The translations under genes were made by a program, and so were the position numbers. From Apoda limacodes (Eukaryota > Arthropoda > Insecta > Lepidoptera > Limacodidae), in assembly GCA_946406115.1 (NCBI GenBank), contig OX291551.1, forward strand, positions 14,570,001-14,634,000: 64,000 nucleotides of DNA. Reading direction: 5' to 3'. How positions within the stretch are numbered: the first letter of the stretch is position 1; every line of letters starts with the position of its first letter. The notes beneath the pieces are model-generated. The model was given only the letters and a program-made list of their open reading frames with translations, made no database searches and had not been told where the DNA came from. Below, one piece after another: positions 21,146 to 35,194 of the stretch.

Positions 21146-22603
21146 AAATAACGAAAGTACAGTTTTATCATATTATAGATGTACATATAAATAAAATAGG
21201 CAAGAAATTGGTTTATTAAATTAAATAGGTTGATTTAATACGTCGGTTTTAATTTGAACTTTCTACTGTCAATTCAATAAAATCGTACTCTCCAAATGGT
21301 GTTTTGAAATTTCATGATTAAAATAACGTAGCTAACTCTATATATATTATTGTCTTGATTCTCGTAGAGAAGAAACTGATGATTTCGTTCGATGAAATGC
21401 AAATGTTCCCAAAGTGTGCAAGATGTTTACTACCACGTTGCGTTAACGTCAAACAGATTCGACGCTGAGTGTTCAGTCCTTTGATTTCATTTTCCACTAT
21501 AAATTTTTCATTTTCCACTATAATTATTCAATTCGTTTAATTTAACTCTTCGTTTCGGTGTTTCTCCTGCTGTATCCCGATGAATGAAATACATATTTAT
21601 TTTTAGTTATCTTAGAATAGGAATCTGATTTTTAAAGAATTTAGAACCTAAAAGATTACAAATCTGAGACTTCCGTCTTTCTCAGTGTTATTACCTTTCA
21701 TAATGTTTTCGAAATGCCCCGTTTCAAAATAACAAACTTAGAACCTTTTCCAAAGTAAATTAGGACATTCTCATGAATTCGTGTGTATTATTCTAAAAAC
21801 TTTTAAAAGTAGTATTATAACCGTAAAAATACCTATTACTATTTGTATAAATATATTTATATTCGTGATATAGTGAGATTGCACAGAAAAATAAGATATT
21901 TCTTATATATATATGTAATGTAGATTAGTATAGTTTTATATTACTTAGTTTAGTTAACTTAATTGGATAAAAATATTAATTGTAATTTCTTATATTAAAT
22001 AGATTTTTATATTCTTGTTCTTTTAAGCTTAGTGCTTATATCATAGCTTCGTAGCGTAGGTACTGTTATAACAGGAACTTGCCTTTATTGTCAAAAAAAT
22101 AATGGTTAAAACAATATGTTACAAAAAATATTAAAGCTATTTGTTTAGCTTTTTTTGTGAAAGACAATAAAATATAGGTTCATACTAATAAGGAAAAAGA
22201 CAATATCATTTTAAACTTATACAAGCCAACAACACAAAAAAAAGGTACATACCTAATCAAAGATTACTTACTAACACGTATTTTATTTTTTATTTTTTTG
22301 TAATTTTGAGGTTGAATCAAATATTTTATTCAGAAATCATTCAGACATCTTGTCCTTCTCCTTGTAAACACCATTTAAAATTTGAATTTGAATATTGACT
22401 AGCAAGTAGCAAACAAGCGTCATAAGGTTTTTTGTAGCATTGACCTATTGTTACGACTTTGACAACCAATTACAACTTGTCTTCAATCGTGTTCCAAATT
22501 CAAATTGATGTATTATATTATATAAAATATGTGAGCGTAGGTATAATTTAATCGCCAGTAATAAATTATGGTTTGAAATATTTTTATAATGTTATATTTA
22601 TCT

Positions 22604-22690
22604 ATGTGAAAGAATGAGTCGCGAAGTGGTAGAGCGTGCGGCTGCCGTGTCAAAGGTGCCAGGGTCGCTTCCCGGTAAGGAACAATCAGC
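22604..22690 (+). repeat. tRNA-derived SINE head
   Basis: An A-box-like AGTGGTAGAGCGTGCGG and a degenerate B-box-like AGGGTCGCTTCCCGG with the expected spacing. No acceptor stem can be drawn, so it is not a tRNA gene. Confidence 0.5.
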
Positions 22691-24556
22691 TTTGTTAAAA
22701 TTGGTAAAGTTGTCATAACTTAGCAGCTGAAATTCTACATATTTGCTTAATCGACCAATATGCGAGCAAATCCGCAGTTAAGCACTAGTATTGTACAACC
22801 TGATAACAGAGGTCGGCCATCTTGAATTCCATCGCGCGTTACGTTGCTATAGTTACTTTTAATACCACGCGTAGGCGCAATATCCGATAAAAGTTATTTT
22901 TTAAAATTTTAACGGGTTTATTATTAACGGGATTATTAACATGTTATTAATTACATTTTTAACACTCTAGTACTTCAAACGATTTTAGATAAGAAAGCTT
23001 TTATATGAACGCAATAATTTAATGACAAATTTGTAGATAGGAAAAATGTCTACATCTTATTGGTTGCACTAGCTAAGCACGCGGTTTCACTTGCATTGCT
23101 TTTTGTTATAAAATACTTTACGACTTTTTTTAATCATTTAGCTATTTATTACGGTAATTGTAAAAAGTGTAGATGATAGCCGCAATGTTACTATAGGAAC
23201 TTTTTTTAAACTTTTATCGACAATGTTACAATTAGATCAATTGTTTAAAATTCTATCACAATATTTATATCGAGATGAATGTTCCTACTTTTATTTATTT
23301 AACGAGGAAAGTCGAATTTTATGCAAAAAGTAAAAAAATAAGTAGGTTGCCAAATTGTTTCAATTACATGTGAGTTATTTGTAGATGTTACGCTCATACG
23401 TTTGTAACATCTCTGATCACCCCTTAGGGATAGGTGTCGCGATGGCATTCTTTTATTTGTAGTGTAATCGTGGTTCGTTTTTAAATAATCAAATAGCGCA
23501 AAAGTAAATTTGCGTGTCCTAGACGCAAGAAATTGCTAAAATTAGTCTAAACTGTCTAAACCATTCACAGCGGGTGACCCGCCTCTTGTACGCCTAAATA
23601 TTAAATGTTATGCTATAATTTAGGAAGTCAGCTTTAATGGATATAAATCGATGTAATATTTACCGAATCCTCTTTTGTAGGTTTTTTAGATTTATTGAAT
23701 TAGACTAGGAACATTTTAAATGGACGCTAAACACCCAAATTCTGGTTCTCAAATGGCCAAAGGTCAGGGTACGAATTTAATTTATGATTTCTGTCTGTAA
23801 AAAATATAAGCTTAGAATATCTTTATCAGACTTAGCCTTTGTTGTATAGTAGAATATATTTATGAGTAACATTTAAACGTAACCGGATATACTTAGAATA
23901 CTAGTTAAGAATATGGTGCACGTAAGTCAAATTTTGGAATATGTAGATATCTTTTTTTATTTTTTTCCGAGACTTTATTTCCACAGCTTAAATTCTTTAA
24001 ATTATAATTGTGGTTGATAACAAAACATATGATTCTAGAACAATATCATTTAAAAAACTTACTATAAAAATGAGCAATTATTTATACACAATATATTATC
24101 ACATTAGGGGCCATCCATTTAATACTTCACGCAAATTTTCGTCATTTTAGACTCCCCCTTCCTCCGTTGTCATGCTTTCCTCCCAATTTTACTTTAAAAA
24201 TTTGCCTTTGCACGTTTTGCATGACACCCACTCCCTCCTAAAGACGTGACGAATAAAATCGAAGGCCCCTTATTATAAATTATTTAGATAGCTCTCTAGG
24301 AAAACCTAGTAATAACAGGCTGTTACTTGCCACATCTTTAGCTCATGATATTATACAAATAGACAAACAAACTACTCACTTTCAGATCTATAATTAAACC
24401 TGTGATCTGATTTTACAAGCATTCATTATCAGCTGAAATATAACTATTATTTATTATTCTTTTAGCGCTATTTTTGAGTGTTAATATATTTGCTAGATTT
24501 TTTATTCTATTTTTAGTTCTGATTGGTTAGTTTTTCCGAATACGAAAGAGTAGTAT

Positions 24557-24835
24557 TTGCCAGCGGCTTCAACCGCTCTAAATTTGGTTACCGACTTGGG
24601 ATTCCTGCGGTAACTCTATTTTTGATTGTGCTAAAGAAGCTATAGATCGTTTAAGTAAATTTGTTTCTAATTATTCCCGTGGATTTTCTTTTAAATTTTC
24701 AGAGATTAAAAGTACCCTATGTCTCTTTAAGTATTCCGTTGCCAAATTTCAGCTCAACTGCGCTGCGATGTGATTGAGTAACAGAAAAAACATAGAAACA
24801 AACAGTTACATTTAAAATATTAGTAAAAAAGTAGA
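24557..24835 (+). repeat. Family B repeat
   Basis: Starts TTTGCCAGCGGCTTCAACCG, passes CTAAATTTGGTTACCGAC and AATTATTCCCGTGGA, and ends in ACATTTAAAATATTAGTA. It directly precedes a family A copy at 24898. Confidence 0.7.
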
Positions 24836-24897
24836 AATATTAGTACTAGTAGTAGTTCAGAATTCTGCGATAGAATTGGAAGGTAAATTATATTACA

Positions 24898-25190
24898 AAA
24901 ATCGGCCAAGTGCGAGTCGGACTCGCGCAAGAAGGGTTCCGTACCATTATCTACAAAAACGAGCAAAAAAATCACGTATGTTGTATGGGAGCCCCCTTAA
25001 ATATTTATTTATTTCTGTTTTTTAGTATTTGTTGTTATAGCGGCAACAGAAATACATCTTCTGTGAAAATTTCAACTATCTAGCTATAACGTTTCATGAG
25101 ATACAGCCTGGTGACAGACGGACGGACGGACGGACGGACAGCGAAGCCTTAGTAATAGGGTTCCTAATTACCTTTCAGGTACGGAACCCT
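24898..25190 (+). repeat. Family A repeat, near-complete
   Basis: Head ATCGGCCAAGTGCGAGTCGG, then GGGTTCCGTACCATTATCTA. The centre contains TTGTTATAGCGGCAACAGAA and TGTGAAAATTTCAACTATCT. A (GGAC)n run sits near 25115-25140, and the end is GGTACGGAACCCT. This is the best reference copy in the window. Confidence 0.8.
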
Positions 25191-26021
25191 AGAAATTACA
25201 AACCCCTTTATTATAGAGGGTCGCTATATCCTAAGTAGCGAAATAGATTCTTATATTTTTTTACTTGTGTGTGTGAATAAATATTATTAAGTTGTAAAGT
25301 GGTGTATGCACACATGGTGCACAATAACATTAAATTGAACAATTAGCAACGTATTAGTGAACATTATGTATGCTGAACATAATTTGCAAAACAACATCAA
25401 ACAAAGGAATATGAAAAAGTTTATTCTATTTATGTCCTTCGAAACATCTATTAAGATAACTCCTTGGTAATTTTGTCATAAGAAAACAATAAAGACAATT
25501 TATGGCGTGATATCTTACTTTAAGAGCTTGCAAATTAACTTAAATACCAATTCATAGATGCGTCCGACTATAATGCAACTGTTCGATACCTAACGTATTT
25601 TTTGCCCACTTAAAATGTTCAGAATAAATATGTCTTTGTTCACCATTGTCAGAGCAGCCATTTTTAAAACCGGTCAACTGAAATAAACTTATTTTGAAAC
25701 ATCTAATAACCGATTTTTTGTTCAATTAGCGCTAAGTGTGGACAGAAAATATCTTAAACAATTTATCTTTCTAATTCTGCAAGGTATCAGAAGACGTATA
25801 TTAATTATCATTTATAAATTATAATGACATTTGCAAAAAATAAGCCAAAAGTAAGCAGGTAGATATAGAGGAAATAATATTTAATGCGTAAACACATTTA
25901 TCCACATACATTGACATACAAAGGTGGAAGTGGAAACATTATTAAGAGGTCGTTTATGCAAGAAATTTGTTTTTTCAGTACGGATTTTTCTAAAACTATT
26001 AACCTTGCTTTAGTTTAACAG

Positions 26022-26112
26022 GAGACCTAGTCAAGTGCAAGTTAGGCTCCTCGTGCATTATGTGGTGTTACGGAACCCTCAGTGCACGCGTCTGACTCGC
26101 ACTTGGCCGTTT
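26022..26112. repeat. Foldback remnant of family A
   Basis: Opens with a decayed family A head (CTAGTCAAGTGCAAGTTAGG) and closes with the same head in reverse (GTCTGACTCGCACTTGGCCG), with only GTTACGGAACCCTC and a few bases between. The two heads form an imperfect palindrome of about 90 bases. Confidence 0.65.
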
Positions 26113-26584
26113 ATTTTTATATAATATAATATTAGTATGATTTATAGTTAATTTTCCGATCAGTTTGTTTATCCAGAAGCTGAAGATAAATAAATTAAAT
26201 TCATTTAAAAAACTTTTAGAAATTATCTTTTACTTATGGATCGATATTTCACGGAATAAAAGCTGTGTAATGAAACCTGATTTCTTATCTCACTTTTGAA
26301 AACTCAAATATATATATTTACCCGTAATGGACAATAAATCACCTACTTATAGATTAGTTAGTTAATTTTCATAGGTACCTACACGACATACTACCACTTT
26401 GACTAACATACAATACACAGACACACACACTTACACATTCACACTCACTAAAAACGGACTTATACACACACATTGTATTGAGCTATCGAATTGAACACAA
26501 GAAATTTTTTACACAAGAATTTTATTTAAATTGTATGCTGTTTTTATCAATTACTTTTTTGTTGTTATATTATTTATAAATACC

Positions 26585-26790
26585 TTTTGCCTTCAGCTCC
26601 GCCTTCGTGGGTTTCGGGTATCGCAGTGGGATGTCTAAGAAAACTTTAGATTGGGATAAAAATTGTCCTTCTCCATTTCTCCTGCTATCGCGCCAATTTG
26701 GTGCTATGTCACTTACGACGTGAAGGAGTAGGAACAAACAAACAGATTTTTTGTTTTTAGATACGATAGATGTTAAGAATAGATCGTTAG
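26585..26790 (+). repeat. Diverged family B fragment
   Basis: Starts TTTTGCCTTCAGCTCCGCC. A GGGATAAAAATTGTCCTTC core is recognisable, and the end has the type GACGTGAAGGAGTAGGAACA. Confidence 0.5.
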
Positions 26791-27720
26791 TTGTGTTTAA
26801 CAAAGTCATTTGTAAATTCGCCTATAAATAATTATTGAGAACATGCAATATGGCAGTAGCATAAAATTAAAAAAAAAAAATTGAAGCTTAAATAATTTTA
26901 AACTGGTTCTCTAACCAAGAAAAATGTTATTTAACACTACCAATATAACTTGATCCTTGCTTCTAAGCTTTCATTAAATATCTAACAATATTGGTTAATT
27001 TTAACACTTTAGTTAAGTAGGTATATTATTGATGAAAAGTAACTACGGAAGTGAGGTCCCTATCCTGCATAGTCCCAAGTCCCATCACGCACTAGATCAG
27101 TTTTTATTTTAACCTGTTCCAAACAGATATTCATAGAAAATGATTGAAGTCATAACAATGGTTTTCCCTATTATGCTATTTAAGGCCTTTATTATTATTT
27201 TTAATTAGTGATGTAAATGAACTCAGCGTTCCGTTTCTCTTTTGAAACTAAACTCCGTTAAATTATGCGCAATGAAAACGTAAGTACTGCACGCGAATGC
27301 ATTCACTCGTAACGTCTTATGTAACTGCTACTTAAGGCTAAATACAAGCAACGACTTCCTTAAAAAATAATGCAACATACATAAAACAAACACAGTTGTA
27401 TAAATTATATAACGTTAGGTTTACAAATGAATTTTTACCGCGTAAGTTAAGCGATTGCTTTCACAGTAGAAGTTAGCATAAAGTTCGCTGGTCTTATAAT
27501 GTAATTGCGGAATAGCGCATAACTATACTATCATTATTAATAATAACGAGAAGAAGTATTAACGAAGTTACTTAGGAAAATTATTTAAATTTAAATAAAA
27601 ATACTTGGTTATTATTTAAGAATCTTTGTTCGCGTGTTATTGGTTAATTGACCTGCATGTAGGTCCTTTGTAACCTATATTTGATTTGTGCATTCTTTTT
27701 ATGTTACTTCTTAGACTATA

Positions 27721-28158
27721 AATGTTCACTACGTAACGTTGGCCTTTTCAAATGGCTTCTACAACGTACGGTCCTGAGCTATTTTTATCATGGAACCCTG
27801 GTCCGATTGTTAGTATGTATTAACAGTGTGTTTGTTTTGGGATAAAAAGTTCCCATCTTTGATACTTTTCACACTTTTGATAACGACACCTATCGTACGT
27901 GTAACTTTGAAACGTAACTAAAAAAAATATTGGTTGCAAAACGAACGGTTGACGTACACACGCTACAATAATAACATACACTAAAGTCTAAAGTTTCATT
28001 TTTCGGCAAAAGTAAAAATAAAAAACAAATAAACGGTTGAAAGATAATAAAATAAATGAAAATAATGATATTTGATTCCAAAACAAGGCATCCTACACTG
28101 CGCAATCATTTTTCTTGGACAGCGCTTTCAGGAAGGCCAACGTTACGCAGTGGACATT
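27721..28158. mobile_element. 438-bp terminal-inverted-repeat element
   Basis: The left end AATGTTCACTACGTAACGTT (then GGCCTT) is matched in reverse at the right end, which reads AATGTCCACTGCGTAACGTT on the minus strand. That gives about 26 bp of terminal inverted repeat with two mismatches. No transposase frame is present. No clear target-site duplication was found. Confidence 0.7.
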
Positions 28159-29175
28159 AATAATCTAAGAAAAAACATATAAAGATTACTAAAACATATC
28201 TCATTACCTACCTACAAAAGGAATCAACATTAAAGGGATGATAGGTAACATCATGCAAGTTTAACAGAGGCAGACAGAGACCACATAAATCCACTTGCTT
28301 CTGGCATGGCATTCTGGCACACTTAGTTTGCTTCATACACTTGCCTCAATGCTTTATTTGCAATGCAGAAGACGTATAGATTATCTTATTGTTAAACCAG
28401 AAGAATATAGTGACTTGTAAAAAACACACGTAAATTGTATAGCGTTGTAGCTTCAACAAAAACTAATAAGCTAGGCCCTTAAATATTACAATGTAAGTTC
28501 CTGTGTAATTATTGGTATTTGAAATGGAAACGTAATTTATTTCGTTTCCCACGCCAGAAGTTAGATTAGATAAGATATAATTATAAAGATTAGAGCTGTA
28601 GACAAGTAGCCTTAAATATAACTTAGTTGTCAAGGTAGATTTTATGATGGTATAACCTGAGTGTTATCACATTGTAAATCATGAAGGAAGCCTGCTAACT
28701 AATCTTTATTAACAAAGGGGTTCATAATGCAAATAAGTTTGGTTAGCCAATTAAAACTATAGTTGGTCCGATTACTTGGCCTCGGTTTATGAGGTCATAG
28801 TAAAATGAAATTAGTTATATTTACTACCTTTTAATGAATTTTATTACCGTAAAATATTAATGTGAACTAAATTATTTTGCTTTGTGATCCAAATTGAAAA
28901 TAGGTTTTCCTAAACCCTATTTTTTCTTACTTATCTTATTAAGTAAACAAAAGTCTAAAACAATTAGACAACGACTCAGGCTCAAATTATGAGAAAGGCG
29001 ACGTATGCAATTAGATAAAAAACGGGAGATCGTAACAAAATTTTTAAACCTCCGTCGTATTAGTTTTCTTGATTTTGAGGTTAAAATTTTGTTTGAAAAT
29101 AAGACAACTTAATGCAATTAAATTGAATTTAAGGGGCTTAAAATTTTGATTAATATTTTTATATTACTTTTAATA

Positions 29176-29372
29176 CAGAGCATATTTCAAAAATATGCAT
29201 CATAGAAAATCTTAAAATTAGTCATAAGCTATTTTTAGAACGTACTGTGTCAATTAACAGTGAAACGGCTATTTAAAAAGAATTTGTGTATTGGTACGAA
29301 ACATCTATAATATCTAATAGCTTATGACTATTTAAACATTTTCTATGCAGCATATTTCTGAAATATGCTTTG
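29176..29372. mobile_element. 197-bp MITE with long inverted arms
   Basis: Arms of about 55 bp: the left starts CAGAGCATATTTCAAAAATA, the right (minus strand) starts CAAAGCATATTTCAGAAATA, and both continue to GTCATAAGCTATT. Each tip is itself a small hairpin (GCATATTT...AAATATGC). A TA dinucleotide borders both ends, which fits a Tc1/mariner-type TA target duplication. Confidence 0.7.
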
Positions 29373-29917
29373 TATGAAGAGAAATTAAAAAATATCGCAT
29401 GGCGGCGTTAGTTAGCTGCTAGTAGGCTTTTAATAGAAATGATACATTAAGAATTATCAATTTTAATGGATTTTCAGTTATTTATTTTATAACATCTGTA
29501 AAATATTGATAGCTTAAAAAAAGAAGGGTTATTTCGCTTTGTCTACAATGTGTCATATCTATACAGCCGTAAAACCAAACATTATAGCTCTCAGAGTCTC
29601 CTGCTTGTTAATGAAAATGCCATTTAAGTATGGTTTAAATTATTTTTTAAATATGATCGTCACAAAATATTTCTTTTGTACAAGTGTATAAGCACTCAGC
29701 ACGAATTCAAAACCCGTTTTTGGTACAACTGTGACAAAACAAAAATTTCTTTGTATATTTTTTGTGGCTATTTTTGTGGCTAAAAAATAATAACAGAAAT
29801 AACTAAGCGATACAAAAAGCAATAAGTTTCTTGTTAATTGACTCTAATTCTATTAACTTGCGTATATTTTTTTTTTTTATCATTAAAAACAATGGATTGT
29901 AGTTCGACAACCCCATT

Positions 29918-30012
29918 AGCTTTTTTTTATATCACTAAGGAGGCAAACAAGCTGGCAGTCCGCTTGATAGTGAGCGGTCACCGTAGCTCCATGCAGACAT
30001 CCATCTCAGGCT
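29918..30012 (-). mobile_element. LINE 3' end fragment (minus orientation)
   Basis: Reverse complement of the LINE tail: ACTAAGGAGGCAAACAAGCT, then GTCCGCTTGATAGTGAGCGG and TCACCGTAGC. Diverged and short. Confidence 0.65.
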
Positions 30013-31034
30013 TGTGTAGATCCTACTTTAATAAATTAAAGGATCACTACAACCGTATAATGAGAAATTGTCTTATCCAGCTTACCTCCAGGCGCCCTCT
30101 ACACAAAGATAGGATAGCCTTATTTAATATTTTCAAAAACTTAGCTTGCAATTAAAAACAAACACTGTACCTACTTCTGAGCTAATTCGTTCTAAGTATA
30201 TGACTTAATTCGATCGGGATGCAATAAGAAAAATGAAACTTTCATTGATAGTAAAATTAATATTTTCAATTAAATTTTTATTGCAATCGCTTGTTGGTTG
30301 GACCACAGCTCACTTTGTGATTGCGCGTCTCGGACATTTTTCTTATTCTTGTCCGTAGCACGAATAGGGTGTAGCAATTAAAAACAATGTCGGTTGCTAT
30401 GAATATTCGACGCTGCATTAAACTTAATATAAGAATTTCTTTAAAAGCTCCTTTTATTAACCCAAAGCGTAGTTAATCGATAAGTCACGGTACGTACTTC
30501 TTTTAAATTAAACTTAAGTTTTCGAAAGTTACGATGTCTGACTTGAAATATTATTGTGCTATTGGTAGCAATTGGTAGGTATTTATTGTGTCTTTATTTT
30601 CTCTAAATATCTGTACGCTGGTACTGGAGAGACTAAACTAAGACTAAATAATAATTGTGAAAAAATAAAAAATCTGTCTATTTCTATTCAATTATAATGA
30701 AAATAGTTTAAATGGTAAGTTTGTTTTTAAATGCCTTATTTATGCACTAATAAAGCTAATATGGCCACGAACTTATGTATCAGTGGCATTTTTCATTTTA
30801 AACTTGTTGGAAACACTCAATGAACAAGATGGTGTGCACTATAAAACTATTTCCGAACATGTCTATGCATTTTAACATGGTCGGGTAATGTATAGCAATA
30901 AGATTGCATTACTCGATGCATTCCCACAGTTGAGTATATCCTTTTTTGTGTTGGATCAGTTCTAGGGCTGGGAGAACTATAACACTTAATGATTATTTAA
31001 TTAATTACTAACTTAAGATATAAAAAAAAAATAG

Positions 31035-31345
31035 TTCGGTAGCAAGTACCGCACGAGCAACTTCTCTTGAGAATATTTTTTGCGTCTTTAAAAAAAAAAA
31101 CAAATTTTTGCGATACATAACAAACCACTGAACCGATTTTGCTCTAACTCTTTTCAGATCTTAGTCATAACGAGGCGTATCGATTGATATGGTCACGAGA
31201 CAAATTGGTCCATTGGTACTTAAGATATCATTCTAAAAATGATAGCAACCCTTTCTCCAGGTCTCAAAACGTAAAGAAAACGCAAATTTAGCGATTTCGA
31301 TTTTTAGACCTATAATAATAACTTCCCTTAAGAGAAGTTAAATGT
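31035..31345. repeat. Interspersed repeat with short inverted ends
   Basis: The left part has GCAAGTACCGCACGAGCAAC and AACTTCTCTTGAG. The right part ends AACTTCCCTTAAGAGAAGTT, giving an 11-bp inverted match. The centre carries CCACTGAACCGATTTTGC. Family unknown to me. Confidence 0.4.
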
Positions 31346-34084
31346 AGACATTTATTAAATGGGCATATTTAAAAGTGGGATTATTAGAAAATGCTGATTA
31401 CCTAATGCAAAATATTATAAAATAAATAGATAAAGTGTAAGTATTGGACGTATCGATTGTATTTCGGAAAAATTGAGTCCGTTCCCACAAAAGGCGAGGT
31501 CAAGAGTATCAACTACCTTAAACAACTTGCATAAAAGTATAAATGGGAGTGGTGGAAGCAAAAGAAGTGGTGCCTGGATTGTAGGAAATGGCAGTCTATT
31601 GTCTCTGTCTACTTCTTCGGAAAACAGGGGTAATGACATATTTGTCTGCATGTAATTAGTAACTTCATATTTACCGTTGCAGTTAGGGAACATTGACAGA
31701 CTAACAAAACGAAGGTGATTAGAATCCCATGTGCCGCTAGACTATTATGGAAAACCATTCCTCGTTTGAGTTTTGCACTTCGTACACGAAGGAAAAAGTG
31801 TCGTAATGTTACATAACGTGTAATTCCTTTGAAAATATAGTTTTCGCATCGATTTGTGTTTTCTACGAGACTAATTATGTGAACGAAACCCATTTCTTCT
31901 TTACAAATTAAAAAAAAAAAAATGTGTATCCTATCAACTTGTGTAGATTGCACTTGAAATCTTATATGTAGGTACTGTAAGTAACATTTATAAGGGCATA
32001 AATATGTTGGAGTCATATAATTGTTCTAGCTATAGTAAGAACGTTAATTTGGACTGATTTTCAGAATGTGACAAACAAGTTAAGGTTTACATAAAGTGAA
32101 ATATTTTATGAAATTTAAACTTGAATAATGTGCAGTGCAAAAGGATTTTAAAGTATTTGCCTCATCCCTGAGTATACTGAGTCAGATCACATTATTTACT
32201 CGACTTCGCACGTGGCGTAGCCAACGTTGACAGCGAGTCGACCGCGAGAAAGTCGACGACCATCTTTAAAAAGCTGCTCGGCTAGTGGCTAGTTGTTGCC
32301 TTAATGTTCTTTACTTATGTCATTTTTAGTTTTATTAAGGTTTAACTTTTAGCGCTTAAAGCTAATTAAAAATAACTTTACTTACTTTTAATATATGATA
32401 AGTATACAATCCATTGTTTAGGTTATGAAGACTAGTCAAAAATTTTAAGGCCACAAATATCGCACGGATTTTACTTATCGCATCGGGGCTCTCGTGAGAA
32501 CTCTTAAAGAGGATATAAAGTATTCTACGTAATTCAACGTCTTCCAAATGAAGTCAGGGCAAGCTGCTAGTATAGGTATAGTCTGCCAGTCGTCATCTGT
32601 CAACGGATGGGTTTTAGCAGCATACTGAATAAGGAATCGGTTATTAAAAAATGATTCGCGACATTCTCTCCACGGGGCGCCTCGCGATCTCGATTGCTCT
32701 TTAATGCGACCAGACACGGCTGTAGGTCTAAGGTAGCATTTACAGCTTTAGGTCTACACCGCACTGCGAACAAAACATTGATCATATTTTGTGAACACGC
32801 ATAGGCGATTTTAAATTCATGGAAAAATAATAATGCCGTACGGGAAGTATAATTCATGCGAAAAGAAATCGCGCTATTAAGTAATATTAATAAGTGCCTG
32901 TTGTAAGACGTGATTATCTTTTACCTGCAGCTTTGCTTCTATATTGATCGTAGCCTTGTTCTTTAAATTAGATGTTTTATTAAAAAAGGAAAAAATGGAC
33001 AGTGGGTAGTTCAGGTACTGCTAATTCAGATCAGATTACTTAATATGGATCGTTACGCGAGTACGTATTGTATTGATTTATCTAAAAAGTTTTGTAGAAA
33101 TAAAGTAACTCTTGTAATGCCTCTAATAAGACTAAAACAATTAATTAAGGTGAATCCGAATCAGATTTTTCCATACACATTATATAGCACTAAAAATTTA
33201 TAACTATAAAAATTTCGCAGTTCAAAAGGTCTTATTATATCGCCCCTAACCGAGGTCGCAAAAAGCATAGGTATGCATACATTCCTGAAATGTCAGTAAA
33301 ATATTAGACAGTCAAAGTTTAAATTATGGAAATTTAATGAAAACTCTAATTTAACGGTTGCTGATTCTTGATTACATAAATATGATTATTACGACAATAT
33401 ACTCATTAACAAAACACGACAATATCGCTATTTAAGTAGCGAAATGTTTATAGTTAAATATATGTATCAAGTGTACCGCAGTACACTTACATTTTTTCAT
33501 ACAAGAAAAAATCTTATTCGGATTCACCTTAAATATTTGATGGAGCTCAAATATAAAATTGTAAAGCTAACAATATCTTATACAAAAAATGAATGAAATC
33601 CCTCACCGTACCTAATAATGTTGAAGTTGAGCTAAACTTGAAACACGTGAATTTGAAGCGATCTTTCTGTAATACAAGCAATGAAATAAAATTACCTTGT
33701 AATGATAAGTAAGCTGTCATTCAAAATATGAAAATACTTATTATATATTTGACAACTATATGATTATTCGACGCCTCGTACCGTTTCGAACGCGTTCGAC
33801 TGTGAAATTAACATTCAGCTACAATACACGAATAATTATAGGTTCATACATCAACTTATCTGCTACCATTGTGTTGTCGAATTTATATATTTTATTACGT
33901 AGGTTCATCAACTTGATTGAAAAAGAAATTGTTTGTATTTATTTCAGACTAGACGAATCCCGCAGTTTCTCCCTTTTTTCTCCCTAAAAACATATTCCTT
34001 TGGGAACTTTCAATATGGAAAAAAGTACCTATTCATTATCCTTCTCTGTTTCCACTGCTATCTTAGTGTCAAAAGAAAATATTG

Positions 34085-34190
34085 CCATGGGAATTCTCAA
34101 CTTATTAATAAAACTTATTCTATATCCTTTTGAGTCCTTCTACAAATCAGGCCATTTCATTGTTTTGTTCAAAGTGAAGGAATAGTGCCA
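34085..34190 (+). repeat. Diverged family C fragment
   Basis: A gapped match to 45615-45740: ATTCTCAA, then TATTCTATATCCTTTT, then GTGAAGGAATAGTGCC. I call this group family C (see 45058 and 51289). Confidence 0.4.
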
Positions 34191-35194
34191 TTCTTCTTAA
34201 GAATTGATTTACTAAAATCGATATTTCGACCTAAAAACTGATTGTAATCGAATTATTTTATGTTTGGTGCTTAGTATAGCTTTATATTAATACTCGCGTA
34301 CTTAATTTTCAAACTAAAGAATTAAAACTAGTATCATATTAATAGTATTTTCGGCAACTTGTTGCATAAAGTATGTACTTGCAACATTGGAGCACGAGCA
34401 AATAAAGAAAAACAACTTGAATTCACAGGGTATATCTTGTATGAACTTTTTAATTTATAAGGCTACGATTATAGGAAAAGAGTTCCATCACGGATTTTAT
34501 ATCAAGTTTACTGTTTCCAAGAACGTTTCAACATAAACTTTGGCTTGCTAACGGATATGTGTAGGTAAAGGAGGTCGTAAAAACATGCAAATAGACTGAG
34601 ACGTGGAAATTCTAAGATATATTGAATCAGGATATTGTCCTATCTCAGATAGATTTATTACTATTTACGTCTTATTTCATTTCTCGCATCTGCCATCTTC
34701 TTTGATTGGTAATAATTTTATGTAAATTGTACTATTTCTTGTACCTTGCCAGATAGCTTCTTGGTAATGTCGTACGTGGAATTGTGGAGGTTTTGGTATT
34801 AGTAAGGCTATATCAAACGATTTATCGGCAAATAAAAATGTATTAAATATAATCAACATGCAATCGGCTACGAATGATAAAAAAAATATGCTTCTATTAC
34901 CAACACTCAAAACCGTGAGCTAACTGTTCCACTTGCTGTCGGATGTTGACAAAGACAATGTACTGTTGGTGTTTGCAAATGTCTAGTCGACGACGACACT
35001 TTTTTACCTTAATTTGCCTTAAAGTCTTAAAAACACGTTGCTCTGTCTATCTCTTGTATGCTATAGGTTTTTTCTGTTTTTTAGTGAATATTCGCTGTAC
35101 GTAGTTTAAATTTTTATTTATATGTTACTGTGTAAAATATTTGGCGTAACCAAAAAAAAATCTGACTAAACTTAAATTGGATCTTCTTATAATA

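Noticed and set aside
31473..31655. 60-codon open stretch rich in S and G (SINGSGGSKRSGAWIVGNGS)
   Set aside because: No ATG start, no clear splice sites, overlapped by an equally open minus frame. Low complexity. Kept as unassigned intron.
32475..32857. Two overlapping minus-strand frames of 80 and 85 codons
   Set aside because: They lie in different frames, show no shared protein and no splice logic. Possibly part of an old repeat but not supportable.
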